Shown piece after piece: positions 44,977 through 55,106 of a stretch of 64,000 nucleotides of DNA. This DNA is from Bosea sp. 124. Lineage in GTDB: Bacteria; Pseudomonadota; Alphaproteobacteria; Rhizobiales; Beijerinckiaceae. Both the position numbers and the translations under genes were made by a program. The notes under the pieces were generated by a model. The model searched no databases, was not told the origin of the DNA, and saw only the letters and a program-made list of their open reading frames with translations. Numbering within the stretch: position 1 is the first letter of the stretch; the number at the start of each line of letters is the position of its first letter. The stretch spans positions 1,497,001 to 1,561,000 of the forward strand of contig NZ_PZZM01000001.1 in assembly GCF_003046175.1 (NCBI RefSeq). Reading direction: 5' to 3'.

Positions 44977-45876
44977 TCAGATTCCGGACTGCTCCTTCAC
45001 GAAACCGGCGATCTCGGCATGGCTGGCGAACCAGACATCCGGCATCTCCTTGATATGCGCGATCAGCTTTTCGAGGATCCAGATGCGCGAGCGGTAGGTG
45101 ATGACATGCGGGTGCATGGTCAAAAGGAACAACCCGCCCTCCTCATAGGCACGGTCGAATTCACGCCTGAAGATGTCGAACACGGCTTCGGGCGCGGTAT
45201 AGGGCCGCAGCGCCTGGAAGCGGTTCATGTTGAAATAGACCGCATCGTCGCGAATCCATTCGACCGGCAGCTCGACCATGCCGGTCGGCTCGCCCTTCTC
45301 GACAATCTCGTAGGGATCGTCATCGGCGAAGAGGGAGGAGTCATAGAGCAGCCCGAGCTCGCGCTCGATGGCGAGGGTCACCTCCGAAAAGTCCCAGGAA
45401 GGCGTGCGCATGCCGACCGGCCGAACGCCGGTGATCTTTTCGAGCGTATCGGCAGAGCGCAGATGCAGTTCGCGCTCGGCATCGGGCGGAACCGCCGTGT
45501 TGACCTCGTGAATCCAGCCATGGAGGCCAATCTCGTGACCTTCCGCGATGACGCGACGCTGCTCGTCTGGATAGAGCAGCGCGGTCACGGCCGGGACGAA
45601 GAAGGTCGCCTGGATGTCCTCCTTCTTCATCAGGTCGAGGATGCGCGGCATGCCGACGCGGTTGCCGTACTGGCCCCATGACAGCCTGCCAACCGACTTG
45701 CCGCCGTCGCGCAACTCGTTGGTCTCATGGTCGACGTCGAAGGAGAGCGCCACCGCACAGCGCGCGCCGTTCTTCCATTTCGCCGGCTTCAAGTTGCGGC
45801 CGGCGCGAACGCGATCGACCTTGGCGCGCCAGGTCTCTTCCGGCCACTGCCAGGGGAGGAGTTCGGGTTCGGTCAT
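44977..45876 (-). CDS. CE4 polysaccharide-deacetylase-fold hydrolase, HpPgdA/PuuE-like
   Basis: A 299-residue metal-dependent hydrolase without a signal peptide, so cytoplasmic. Family motifs are LSFDVDHETNEL (Asp47, Asp49, His50), ATFFVPA, and HEIGLHGWIHE (His114, His119, His123). This subgroup includes the Helicobacter PgdA-like protein, PuuE allantoinase and cyclic-imide hydrolases. The cytoplasmic location and the neighbouring importer and creatininase genes favour a small cyclic amide or imide over a polysaccharide. It is the last gene of the leftward arm; AAGGAG precedes the ATG at 45876. Confidence 0.88.
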   Translation of the reverse strand: MTEPELLPWQWPEETWRAKVDRVRAGRNLKPAKWKNGARCAVALSFDVDHETNELRDGGKSVGRLSWGQYGNRVGMPRILDLMKKEDIQATFFVPAVTALLYPDEQRRVIAEGHEIGLHGWIHEVNTAVPPDAERELHLRSADTLEKITGVRPVGMRTPSWDFSEVTLAIERELGLLYDSSLFADDDPYEIVEKGEPTGMVELPVEWIRDDAVYFNMNRFQALRPYTAPEAVFDIFRREFDRAYEEGGLFLLTMHPHVITYRSRIWILEKLIAHIKEMPDVWFASHAEIAGFVKEQSGI

Positions 45877-45897
45877 GGTCGTCTCCTTGATTGAGCT

Positions 45898-45974
45898 CGT
45901 CATGCTCGGGCTCCACCCGAGCATTTGTGGCAGGAGATTCTCGGGTCTGCGCTTCGCTTCGCCCGAGAATGACG
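45898..45974. repeat. Palindromic repeat element (CGTCATGCTCGGG type)
   Basis: CGTCATGCTCGGG at the left faces CGAGAATGACG at the right, with inner GCTCGGG/CCCGAGC and GGGTCTGCGCTTCGC hairpins. It separates the CE4 hydrolase gene from the ATPase gene inside the leftward transcription unit. Confidence 0.6.
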
Positions 45975-45979
45975 CAGCG

Positions 45980-47689
<1,710 letters not shown>

Positions 47690-47700
47690 GATCGGTCGCC

Positions 47701-47800
47701 CCCGCCGTCATGCCCGGCCTTGTCCCGAGCATCCACGTCTTGACCACCGCCCTCGCCGAAGGAAGGCGTGGATGGCCGGGACAAGCCCGACCATGACGGG
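47701..47800. repeat. Palindromic repeat element (CCCGCCGTCATGCCCGG type)
   Basis: CCCGCCGTCATGCCCGGCCT faces ACCATGACGGG at the other end; CTTGTCCCG pairs with CGGGACAAG and ATCCACG with CGTGGAT inside. It lies between the fused ATPase gene and the DppC-like permease gene. Confidence 0.75.
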
Positions 47801-47819
47801 AAGGGTCCGCGCCCGGCGC

Positions 47820-48716
47820 TCATCGCTTCAGCCTCGGATTGACCTGATCGCGGATGCGGTCGCCGACGAGGTTGATCGCGACGATCAGCATAATCAGCGC
47901 AAGGCCGGGATAGATCGAGATCCAGTAGCGGCCCGAGAGCATGTACTGGAAGCCGTTGGCGATCAGCATGCCGAGCGAGGGCTCCGTGACGGGTAGCCCG
48001 ACGCCGAGGAAGGACAGGGTCGCCTCGAGCGCAATGGCGCTCGCCACCTGCACCGTCGCGACCACGATCAGCGGCGGCAGGCAGTTCGGGAAGATGTGCT
48101 TCAGAACCACGCGCCAGGCCGGCAGCGGCGTCGAAAGCACGGCCTCGACATAGTCCTTGCCGCGCTCGGCCGAGGCCGCGCCATGGGCTGTGCGGGCGAA
48201 ATAGGCGTATTGGGCGGCTGCCAGCGCGGCGATCAACTGGACCTTGCCCTGACCGAGCAAGGCCGAGAGCACGAGCGCGAGCAGGATCGCCGGAAAGGCA
48301 AGCTGAAGATCGATGACGCGCATGATGAAGGCTTCCCAGCGACCGCCGATATAGGCCGCGCCGACCCCGAGCGTCACGCCGACGATGAAGGCGAGCGAAC
48401 CGGCGATCAGCCCCATCTGGAGCGAGATGCGCAAGCCGTAGAGGATCGCCGAGAACAGGTCCCGCCCCTGCGCGTCGGTGCCGAGGATATGGGTGTAACC
48501 GGCCGTGCCGACATAACCCGGCGGGCGGCGGGCATCCATCAGGACGAGGTTGGCAAGATCATAGGGGTTCTGCGGCGCGACCAGCGGCGCGAAGATGGCG
48601 ACGCCGAGCATCAGCACGACGACGGCGAGCGCAGCGACCGCGACTTTGCTTTCGCGGAATTCGGCCCAGAAGCGCGCGGCGGGCGAAATTTCTCTGACGG
48701 AGGATGGCTGGCTCAT
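47820..48716 (-). CDS. Peptide ABC transporter permease, DppC-like, accessory locus
   Basis: Second permease of the accessory importer, 298 residues. The OppC-type N-terminus (FWAEFRESKVAVAALAVVVL) is followed by ILGTDAQGRDLFSAILYGLR, the DppC/OppC signature, and the EAA loop KDYVEAVLSTPLPAWRVVLK. ATG at 48716 overlaps the stop of the DppB-like gene by 4 bases (ATGA), so the two are translationally coupled. It acts with the double ATPase and the divergently encoded binding protein. Confidence 0.92.
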   Translation of the reverse strand: MSQPSSVREISPAARFWAEFRESKVAVAALAVVVLMLGVAIFAPLVAPQNPYDLANLVLMDARRPPGYVGTAGYTHILGTDAQGRDLFSAILYGLRISLQMGLIAGSLAFIVGVTLGVGAAYIGGRWEAFIMRVIDLQLAFPAILLALVLSALLGQGKVQLIAALAAAQYAYFARTAHGAASAERGKDYVEAVLSTPLPAWRVVLKHIFPNCLPPLIVVATVQVASAIALEATLSFLGVGLPVTEPSLGMLIANGFQYMLSGRYWISIYPGLALIMLIVAINLVGDRIRDQVNPRLKR

Positions 48717-49687
48717 CGCGAGCCCGCCCGGCGCAAGCGTGGATCGAGCCCGACATAGGCGAGATCGACGAGGAAATTGATCGTGATGAAGACGAAGGAG
48801 ACCAGCATCAGATAGGCCACCATCACCGGCCGGTCGAGCGAGGTGATCGAGTCGATGATCAGCTTGCCGATGCCAGGCCAGGAGAAGATCGTCTCGGTGA
48901 CGACGGCGAAGGCGAGCGTCGAGGCGAATTCGAGCCCGAAGACCGTGACGAGCGGGATCGCGATCAGCCGCAGCACATGCCGGCGCAGCACCGTCCACTC
49001 GGAGAGGCCGGCGGCGCGGGCAAATTTCACAGTGTCCGACAGCATCGCCTCCCGGGTGCCGGCCCGTGCTAGCCGCGTCATCAAGGCCAGCTTGAAGAAG
49101 GCGAGGTTCGCCGCCGGCAGCAGCAGGTGGCTGAGGCCGTTGGCGGTGAGAAAGCTCCATTCGACGCCGAAGATCGCGACCGTCGCGCCACGCCCGCCGG
49201 CCGGCAGCCATTGCAGCTCGACGGCGAAGGCGATGATCAGCACGAGGCCGATCCAGAAGGTCGGCACCGAGAAGCCGAGGATTGAGATCGTCATGATCGC
49301 CTTGGCGGCAAGGCCGTCCGGCCGGTAGCCGGCATAGATGCCGGCGGGGATGCCGATCAGCGCCGCGCCGCAGACCGCAGCCAGCGTCAGCTCCAGCGTC
49401 GCCGGCAGCCGCGACAGGATCAGGTCCAGCACCGGCATGCCGAAAACGAAGGAACGGCCGAAATCGCCGTGAAGGATACGGCCGAGAAAGGTGAAATACT
49501 GGCGCCAGAGCGGCTGGTCGAGCCCGTAGCGCGCGATCGTATCGAGCCGGATGTCCTGGCTGACATCCGGGCCGATCAGCACGTCGATCGGGTTGCCGAT
49601 GGCGTAGACGCCGACAAAGACCAGCGCCGACATGACCAGCATGACGACGAGCGCCTGCCCCAGCCTGCCGAGGATGTGGCCTAGCAT
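48713..49687 (-). CDS. Peptide ABC transporter permease, DppB-like, accessory locus
   Basis: First permease of the accessory importer, 324 residues, six predicted helices. Helix 1 is LGQALVVMLVMSALVFVGVYAIG. The family loop DQPLWRQYFTFLGRILHGDFG follows, then TRAGTREAMLSDTVKFARAAGLSEWTV-like EAA sequence and a C-terminal LVDLAYVGLDPRLR. It begins 19 bases after the creatininase-family gene, which places both in one operon on the minus strand. Confidence 0.92.
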   Translation of the reverse strand: MLGHILGRLGQALVVMLVMSALVFVGVYAIGNPIDVLIGPDVSQDIRLDTIARYGLDQPLWRQYFTFLGRILHGDFGRSFVFGMPVLDLILSRLPATLELTLAAVCGAALIGIPAGIYAGYRPDGLAAKAIMTISILGFSVPTFWIGLVLIIAFAVELQWLPAGGRGATVAIFGVEWSFLTANGLSHLLLPAANLAFFKLALMTRLARAGTREAMLSDTVKFARAAGLSEWTVLRRHVLRLIAIPLVTVFGLEFASTLAFAVVTETIFSWPGIGKLIIDSITSLDRPVMVAYLMLVSFVFITINFLVDLAYVGLDPRLRRAGSR

Positions 49688-49706
49688 CGCGGCCGCCCCG
49701 GCACCC

Positions 49707-50408
49707 TCACGGCCAGTTCTCCGTCATCGCGGCGCGCGTTTCCTCGACGCCGACCTGCCAGAGGCTGAGCATCTCGTTGTCGGAGCGCTCGTAACGGCCG
49801 TGAAAATTGCCGTCGCCGAGGATTTCGCGCCGTTTGGCCGGAGGCGAGGCCTGGTAAAGCGGCGCGTTGAAGGGCGGTTTGGCCGCGTCGGGCATCGTGA
49901 TGCCCTCCAGCCGCGTCCAGGGGAAATTCTCCATCCAGGAGGCATGGGAGGCCGCCGGATCGACCGCCTGAACTGCCGCCTGGAAGCCGGGCCCGGCCCA
50001 CCAATTGTGCAGCCGAACGCTGGCATCGCTGCGCCTGCCCATCCATTCGGTCGCGAGTGTCATGACCGGCGAATTGCCACCATGACCGTTGACCAGCACG
50101 ATGCGGCGGAAGCCCGAGCGATAGAACGCCTCGAGCATATCCTCCATCACGGCGACGTAGGTGCTCATGCGGAGCGAGATCGTGCCGGGATAAGCCGCGA
50201 AGCTCGGCGTCATGCCATAGGCCAGCACCGGAAAGACCGGCAAGCCGAGCGGCCCGGCCGCATCGTTCGCGACCTTCTCGGCCAGGATCGCATCGGTCGC
50301 GAGGCTGAGATAGGCGTGCTGCTCGACGCAGCCCAGCGGCAGGACGCAGCGGTCGTCGCGCTTCGCCTGCGCCTCGATCTGCATCCAGTTCATCTCGGCG
50401 ACGCGCAC
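49707..50408 (-). CDS. Creatininase family amidohydrolase
   Basis: Metal-dependent cyclic-amide hydrolase fold, 233 residues, same family as creatininase and the mycofactocin peptidase MftE. Metal-ligand motifs are LPLGCVEQHAYLSLATD (Glu29, His31, Asp39) and VLVNGHGGNSP (His109). The family acts on small cyclic or linear amides and peptides; this substrate is unknown. GTG at 50408 is chosen for the AAGGA about 8 bases ahead; an ATG at 50393 is the alternative. It is the first gene of the leftward arm, divergent from the MarR regulator. Confidence 0.88.
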   Translation of the reverse strand: MRVAEMNWMQIEAQAKRDDRCVLPLGCVEQHAYLSLATDAILAEKVANDAAGPLGLPVFPVLAYGMTPSFAAYPGTISLRMSTYVAVMEDMLEAFYRSGFRRIVLVNGHGGNSPVMTLATEWMGRRSDASVRLHNWWAGPGFQAAVQAVDPAASHASWMENFPWTRLEGITMPDAAKPPFNAPLYQASPPAKRREILGDGNFHGRYERSDNEMLSLWQVGVEETRAAMTENWP

Positions 50409-50584
50409 GGCCTGATCCTTGCTTGAAATAATTCGGCTTTCGGGACGGACGGCATCACGGGCTCCGCCTCGCCGATGCGGCGCCCGCTCAATCGCGGCGC
50501 CATCGGCAGAAACGGTTTGCGGGACCGCCAAGGCTCCATCATCCTCAACCCCTGCATCCTTGACTCTGGCCTTGGACAGCGTCA

Positions 50585-50600
50585 AGTTCCATTTGGAACT
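50585..50600. promoter_or_regulatory. Candidate MarR operator in the divergent promoter region
   Basis: AGTTCC-ATTT-GGAACT is a perfect inverted repeat (6-bp arms, 4-base spacer), centred between the leftward creatininase gene (start 50408) and the rightward MarR gene (start 50627). Its 16-bp length suits a MarR dimer. A TTGAC...GTCAA pair lies just upstream. Control of both arms from one site is inferred. Confidence 0.6.
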
Positions 50601-50626
50601 AAATGATGAGCAGGGAGGGCTTGGGC

Positions 50627-51178
50627 ATGCGGCGCGCGCCGACCGCCCTTTCGAAGGTCGACCGCAAGCGCGAGCTCGCGCTGCGCGACCTCGACCCGCT
50701 GACCGTCACCAAGCTGTGGGATAATCCCTGCTGGTTGTCCTTCCGGCTGAATTTCATCGCCTTCCGGTTCAACGACCCGGTCTATCGCTGGATCGAGACG
50801 CGCTATGGGCTGGTCCGCCCCGAATTCGTCGCGCTCTATGCCGTCGGCCTGAAAGACGGGGTCGCCGCGAAGAACATCGTCGCCTCGTCCGGGCTGCCGA
50901 AGAACACGCTCAGCCGCTCGATCCAGAGGCTGCTGCAGCGGCGGCTGCTGCGGCGCGAGACCGACCGCGACGATCTGCGCAGCTTCGTCTTGTACCTGAC
51001 GGCGCCCGGCCGCGCGATCTTCGAGGAAACCATGCCGCTGATGGTGCAGCAGCAGACGGCTCTGCTGTCGGCCCTCAGCGACGCCGAACAGCGCCAGCTC
51101 TGCGAACTGATGGACAAGCTGGTCATCGCATCTCCGACCTGGCCGACCGATCTCGAAAAAGAGGGAACTGCATCATGA
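50627..51178 (+). CDS. MarR family transcriptional regulator
   Basis: Winged-helix repressor of 183 residues. The DNA-binding part is at about 70-130 with NIVASSGLPKNTLSRSIQRLLQRRLLRRETDRDDLRS (helix-turn-helix and wing with the conserved D-x-R pattern). Flanking helices are for dimerisation. ATG at 50627 is preferred over ATGs at 50603 and 50606, because GGGAGGG lies 7 bases before it and the earlier ones sit next to the operator. Its stop overlaps the binding-protein gene start (ATGA). It is probably the local regulator of the accessory locus, sensing the substrate or an intermediate. Confidence 0.9.
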   Translation: MRRAPTALSKVDRKRELALRDLDPLTVTKLWDNPCWLSFRLNFIAFRFNDPVYRWIETRYGLVRPEFVALYAVGLKDGVAAKNIVASSGLPKNTLSRSIQRLLQRRLLRRETDRDDLRSFVLYLTAPGRAIFEETMPLMVQQQTALLSALSDAEQRQLCELMDKLVIASPTWPTDLEKEGTAS

Positions 51179-52767
51179 CAACCACCCGGATCGCCCGCAT
51201 CGCCAGCCTGGCCCTGCTGCTGGGAGCCTCCGTCTCGACGGCGGCGCTCGCCCAGAACCTGACCATCGGCGTGCGCGCCGGGCCGGATTCGATCGACCCG
51301 CATTTCACCGCGACCGGCACCCATGCCGAGGCGCTGAAGCATGTCTTCGACACGCTGACCTGGTCGGGCGACAAGCTGCAGATCGAGCCGCGCCTCGCCA
51401 CGAGCTGGAAGGCGATCGCCCCCGATGTCTGGGAGTTCAAGCTGCGCTCCGGCGTCAAGTTCCATGACGGCTCGGACTTCACCGCCGAGGACGTCAAGTT
51501 CTCGATCGAGCGCATCCCGGTCGTCTCCGGCCCCAACCCGACGACGATCTATGTCCGCCGCGTCAAGGAGGTGAAGATCGTCGATCCGCTGACGGTCCAT
51601 ATCGTCACCGACGGCCCGGCTCCGAACCTGCCGAACGACTTCATCCGCCTGTTCATCGTCTCGGCCAAGGCCGCCGCCGGCCTGACCAAGGACAATGCCA
51701 ACGAGACCTTCAATTCGGGCAAGGCCGCGATCGGCACCGGCCCCTACAAGTTCGTCTCCTGGACGCCGAAGGACCAGCTCGTGCTCGACCGCTTCGACGG
51801 CTATTGGGGCCCCAAGGAGCCCTGGGCCAAGGTCGTCCGCAAGGAACTGCCGAACGACGCCGCCCGCGTCGCGCAGCTCAAGGCCGGCCAGGTCGACATC
51901 ATCGTGCGCGCGCCGTCCTCCGACGTCGCGACGCTGAAGCGCGACCCGAAGCTGACGGTCGCGACGATCGACACTGTCTACGTCTTCAACATGGAGATCG
52001 ACATGCGGGACAAGTCCCCGCAGGTCAGCGCCAAGGACGGCTCTCCCTTGGCCAAGAACCCGCTGCAGGACCCGAAGGTGCGCGAGGCGATCGACCTCGC
52101 CATCGACCGCCCCGCGCTGGTCGAGATCGCGATGGAAGGCCTCGGCGCGCCAGTCAACCAGCTCGTTACCTCGAGCATCGCCGGCTTCAACACGAGCCTG
52201 CCGCCGCTCAAGGTCGATATCGCCCGGGCCAAGAAGCTGCTCGAGGAGGCCGGCTACCCCAACGGCTTCAAGACGACCTTCTCCTTCACCAATGACCGCC
52301 TGCCCGGCGACCGCCAGGTCGGCACCTCCGTCGCACAGATGCTGGCGCGGATCGGCCTCGACGTGACCGCCAACGCCCAGACTGCAGCCGTATTCTTCCC
52401 GGCCCGCACCCGTGCCGAATATTCGCTCGCGATGTCGGGCTGGGGCACGCTGACGGGCGAGGCCAACTACACGCTGTCCTCGGTTGTCCACTCCAACGAT
52501 CCAGCCAAGAAGCTCGGCGCCTTCAACGTGCTCGGCTACAAGAACGCCGAACTCGACAAGCTGATCGAGGACGCGGCGATCGAACTCGACGAAACCAAGC
52601 GCAACAAATTCCTCTCCGACGCCAACGCGATCGTCGCCAAGGATCGCCCGCGCCTGCCGATCGTCGCAGTCGGCTCGGCCTGGGCGATGCAGAAGGACAA
52701 GGTCACGATCGCGCCGCGCGTCGACGAGGATACGCTGGCAATGGACATCAAGCCCGCGAAGAAGTGA
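51175..52767 (+). CDS. Family 5 solute-binding protein, accessory locus
   Basis: Periplasmic receptor for the importer encoded on the other strand, 530 residues. The signal peptide (ending STAALAQ near residue 27) is followed by NLTIGVRAGPDSIDPHFTATGTH and FKLRSGVKFHDGSDFTAEDV, standard family 5 landmarks. IGTGPYKFVSWTPKDQLVLDRFDGYWG and DPKVREAIDLAIDR follow. It is coupled to marR by an ATGA overlap, an unusual position for a transport receptor. The predicted ligand is a small peptide or cyclic amide, inferred from the neighbouring hydrolases. Confidence 0.93.
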   Translation: MTTTRIARIASLALLLGASVSTAALAQNLTIGVRAGPDSIDPHFTATGTHAEALKHVFDTLTWSGDKLQIEPRLATSWKAIAPDVWEFKLRSGVKFHDGSDFTAEDVKFSIERIPVVSGPNPTTIYVRRVKEVKIVDPLTVHIVTDGPAPNLPNDFIRLFIVSAKAAAGLTKDNANETFNSGKAAIGTGPYKFVSWTPKDQLVLDRFDGYWGPKEPWAKVVRKELPNDAARVAQLKAGQVDIIVRAPSSDVATLKRDPKLTVATIDTVYVFNMEIDMRDKSPQVSAKDGSPLAKNPLQDPKVREAIDLAIDRPALVEIAMEGLGAPVNQLVTSSIAGFNTSLPPLKVDIARAKKLLEEAGYPNGFKTTFSFTNDRLPGDRQVGTSVAQMLARIGLDVTANAQTAAVFFPARTRAEYSLAMSGWGTLTGEANYTLSSVVHSNDPAKKLGAFNVLGYKNAELDKLIEDAAIELDETKRNKFLSDANAIVAKDRPRLPIVAVGSAWAMQKDKVTIAPRVDEDTLAMDIKPAKK

Positions 52768-52782
52768 GGCGACCTAGCCTTC

Positions 52783-52911
52783 TTCCTTCTCTCCTCGGGG
52801 GAGAAGGTGGCAGCGCGAAGCGCTGACGGATGAGGGACGTCTTGCGCCGTCCCGCTTCCTTCCCTCATCCGTCTGCTCCGCAGACACCTTCTCCCCCGAG
52901 GGGAGAAGGGA
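52783..52911. repeat. Palindromic repeat element (TTCTCC/GGAGAAGG type)
   Basis: The left part TTCCTTCTCTCCTCGGGGGA with GAGAAGGTGG...GACGGATGAGGGA is complementary to the right part TCCCTCATCCGTC...CACCTTCTCCC with GAGGGGAGAAGGGA. It lies between the binding-protein and isoaspartyl-peptidase genes and forms a long stem in RNA. Confidence 0.8.
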
Positions 52912-52930
52912 CAACGCCAAGGCTCTACCG

Positions 52931-53878
52931 ATGACCATCGCTCTCGCCATCCATGGTGGCTGCGGCACATTGCCCAAATCCGAGATGACCGAGGCCGAAT
53001 GGGCCGGAGCCCGGGCCGATCTCGCCGCTTCGCTCCGTGCGGGCTGGGCGATCCTCGCCAAGGGCGGGGCGGCCGTCGATGCGGTCGAGGCCGCGGTGCG
53101 GGTGATGGAGGATTCAGCCCATTTCAACGCCGGCCATGGCGCCGCCTTCAATGCCGAGGGCGAGCACGAACTCGACGCCTCGATCATGGACGGCGCGACC
53201 CTGGCGGCCGGCGCTCTCGCCGGCGTCAAGCGCATCCGCAATCCCGTGAGCGCCGCCAAGGCCCTGATGCTGCGCGGCGATCCGCTGCTGCTGGCGGGCC
53301 CGGCCGGCGACACCTTCGCCGCCCATGAAGGGCTCGACATCGTCGAGAATTCGTATTTCTCGACGGAGCGTCGGCGAGCGAACCTGTCTGCGATGAAGAT
53401 CCGGGAACTGGTCGGCACCGCCTCTCAGGCAAGCGAGGCGGAAAAGCACGGCACGGTGGGTGCGGTCGCCCTCGATGCGCAGGGCCATCTCGCAGCCGCG
53501 ACCTCGACCGGCGGCTACACCAACAAGCCGGTCGGGCGCGTCGGCGATTCCCCGATCATCGGCGCCGGCACCTATGCCCGCGACGGGCGCTGCGCCGTGT
53601 CCGGCACCGGCAAGGGCGAGTACTTCATCCGCTACTGCGTCGGCCACGAACTGGCATCGCTCATCGCCTATAAGGGCCTCGCACTGGCCGAGGCGAGCTG
53701 CACGGTTCTGGGCGAGCTCACCGCCCACAAGATCGGCGCCGGACTGGTCGCGATCGATGCCGACGGCACCATCGTCGCGCCCTACAACACCGATGGCATG
53801 TATCGCGGCTGGGTGACGCCGGACGGGCTCATCCATGTCGCGACTCATGGCGAGATCGAGATCGCGGGGCAGGCATGA
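52931..53878 (+). CDS. Isoaspartyl peptidase / L-asparaginase (Ntn hydrolase)
   Basis: Plant-type asparaginase family enzyme of 315 residues, made as a precursor that self-cleaves before Thr175 in KHGTVGAVALDAQ, the new N-terminal nucleophile. Substrate-site motifs are AIHGGCGTLP at the start, NAGHGAAFNAEGEHELDASIMDG, and GGYTNKPVGRVGDSPIIGAGTYA. The family removes N-terminal beta-aspartyl residues or deaminates asparagine. Within the amide-degradation locus it may process an imported aspartyl compound. It follows the binding-protein gene after a palindromic repeat. Confidence 0.92.
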   Translation: MTIALAIHGGCGTLPKSEMTEAEWAGARADLAASLRAGWAILAKGGAAVDAVEAAVRVMEDSAHFNAGHGAAFNAEGEHELDASIMDGATLAAGALAGVKRIRNPVSAAKALMLRGDPLLLAGPAGDTFAAHEGLDIVENSYFSTERRRANLSAMKIRELVGTASQASEAEKHGTVGAVALDAQGHLAAATSTGGYTNKPVGRVGDSPIIGAGTYARDGRCAVSGTGKGEYFIRYCVGHELASLIAYKGLALAEASCTVLGELTAHKIGAGLVAIDADGTIVAPYNTDGMYRGWVTPDGLIHVATHGEIEIAGQA

Positions 53879-53903
53879 TGCGGCGCAGCTATTGGCGCAA
53901 GCT

Positions 53904-54038
53904 TTCTCCCTCCCCCCGTTTGCGGTGGGGAGGGCCGGGGTGGGGGGCCGCAAAGACAGAGCTACACCTTGCATCGTCTCGCCAAGCGGGACTGCCCCCC
54001 ATCCCTGACCCTTCCCTACCGCAAGCGGGGGGAAGGGA
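53904..54038. repeat. Palindromic repeat element (CTCCCTCCCCCCG type)
   Basis: CTTTCTCCCTCCCCCCGTTTGCGG faces CCGCAAGCGGGGGGAAGGGA at the right end, with GGGGAGGG and GGTGGGGGG-type inner arms. It fills the gap between the isoaspartyl peptidase and reductase genes. Confidence 0.6.
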
Positions 54039-54065
54039 ACCCGTCGACGCTTCCGGAGCCAATCC

Positions 54066-55106
54066 ATGACCGACGAACCCATCCTGATCTGGGGCGCCGG
54101 CGCGATCGGCGGTACGCTCGGCGCCTATTGGGCGCGGGCGGGCATCCCCGTGCTGCTCGTCGACATCGTGCCCGAGCATGTCGCGGCCTGCCGCACGACC
54201 GGCCTTGCGATCACCGGGCCGATCGAGAACTTCAGGCAAATCATTCCGGCAGTGACGCCAGACGAACTGACCGGGACCTACAACTGCATCGTGCTGGCGG
54301 TGAAGGCCGGCGCGACCGACGCCGCGACGGCGGCTCTCGCGCCCCATCTCGCCCCCGACGGATTCGTGCTCTCGGCCCAGAACGGTCTCAACGAGATCGC
54401 CATCGCCGCGCAGATCGGCGCGGAACGGACGATGGGCAGCTTCGTCAATTTCGGCGCCGACTGGCATGGGCCGGGCGAAATCCTCTACGGCAATGCCGGG
54501 GCCGTCGTCGTCGGCGAGATCGACGGCCAGATCACCCCGCGCGCGATCGCGATGCACAAGCTGCTGCTCACCTTCGAGCCGGCCTCGATCCTGACGACCA
54601 ATATCTGGGGCTATCTCTGGGGCAAGCTTTCCTATGGCGCGATGCTGTTTGGCACTGCGCTGACGGGCGATTCGATGTCGGCCAATTTCGCCGATCCGGA
54701 GCGGCTCGTGGTCTGGCTGGCGCTCGGGCAGGAGGTCGCGGCCGTGGCGGCAGCGCGCGGCGTCTCGACACTGGGTTTCGGCGAGTTCGACCCGATGGTG
54801 TTCGCGCCGGACCAGCCGGAATATCCGCAGATCGAGACCATCGCCTGGCTTGCCGACTACACCTCGAAGACCGCCAAGACGCATTCCGGCATCTGGCGCG
54901 ACCTCGCCGTGCGCAAGCGCAAGACCGAGGTCGATCAGCAGATCGGCATCATCGCCGCGCTAGGCCGCGAGGCGGGCGTCCCGACACCCGCGATCGAGAC
55001 GCTGGTCACCCTGATCCACGACATCGAGGACGGCCGGCGGCCACAATCCTTCGACACCCTGAAAGTGCTGATCGACCGATGCAGATCCGTTTTGACAACC
55101 GCGTAG
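54066..55106 (+). CDS. Ketopantoate reductase (ApbA/PanE) family protein
   Basis: NADP-dependent reductase fold of 346 residues. The N-terminal Rossmann motif ILIWGAGAIGGTLGAYWARA is followed by CIVLAVKAGATDAA and the conserved substrate-site region WGYLWGKLSYGAMLFGTAL. PanE itself reduces 2-ketopantoate, but the family includes reductases for other 2-oxo or 3-hydroxy acids. Being next to an SDR and amidohydrolases, this copy is more likely catabolic than part of pantothenate synthesis. It overlaps the SDR gene by 28 bases. Confidence 0.88.
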   Translation: MTDEPILIWGAGAIGGTLGAYWARAGIPVLLVDIVPEHVAACRTTGLAITGPIENFRQIIPAVTPDELTGTYNCIVLAVKAGATDAATAALAPHLAPDGFVLSAQNGLNEIAIAAQIGAERTMGSFVNFGADWHGPGEILYGNAGAVVVGEIDGQITPRAIAMHKLLLTFEPASILTTNIWGYLWGKLSYGAMLFGTALTGDSMSANFADPERLVVWLALGQEVAAVAAARGVSTLGFGEFDPMVFAPDQPEYPQIETIAWLADYTSKTAKTHSGIWRDLAVRKRKTEVDQQIGIIAALGREAGVPTPAIETLVTLIHDIEDGRRPQSFDTLKVLIDRCRSVLTTA

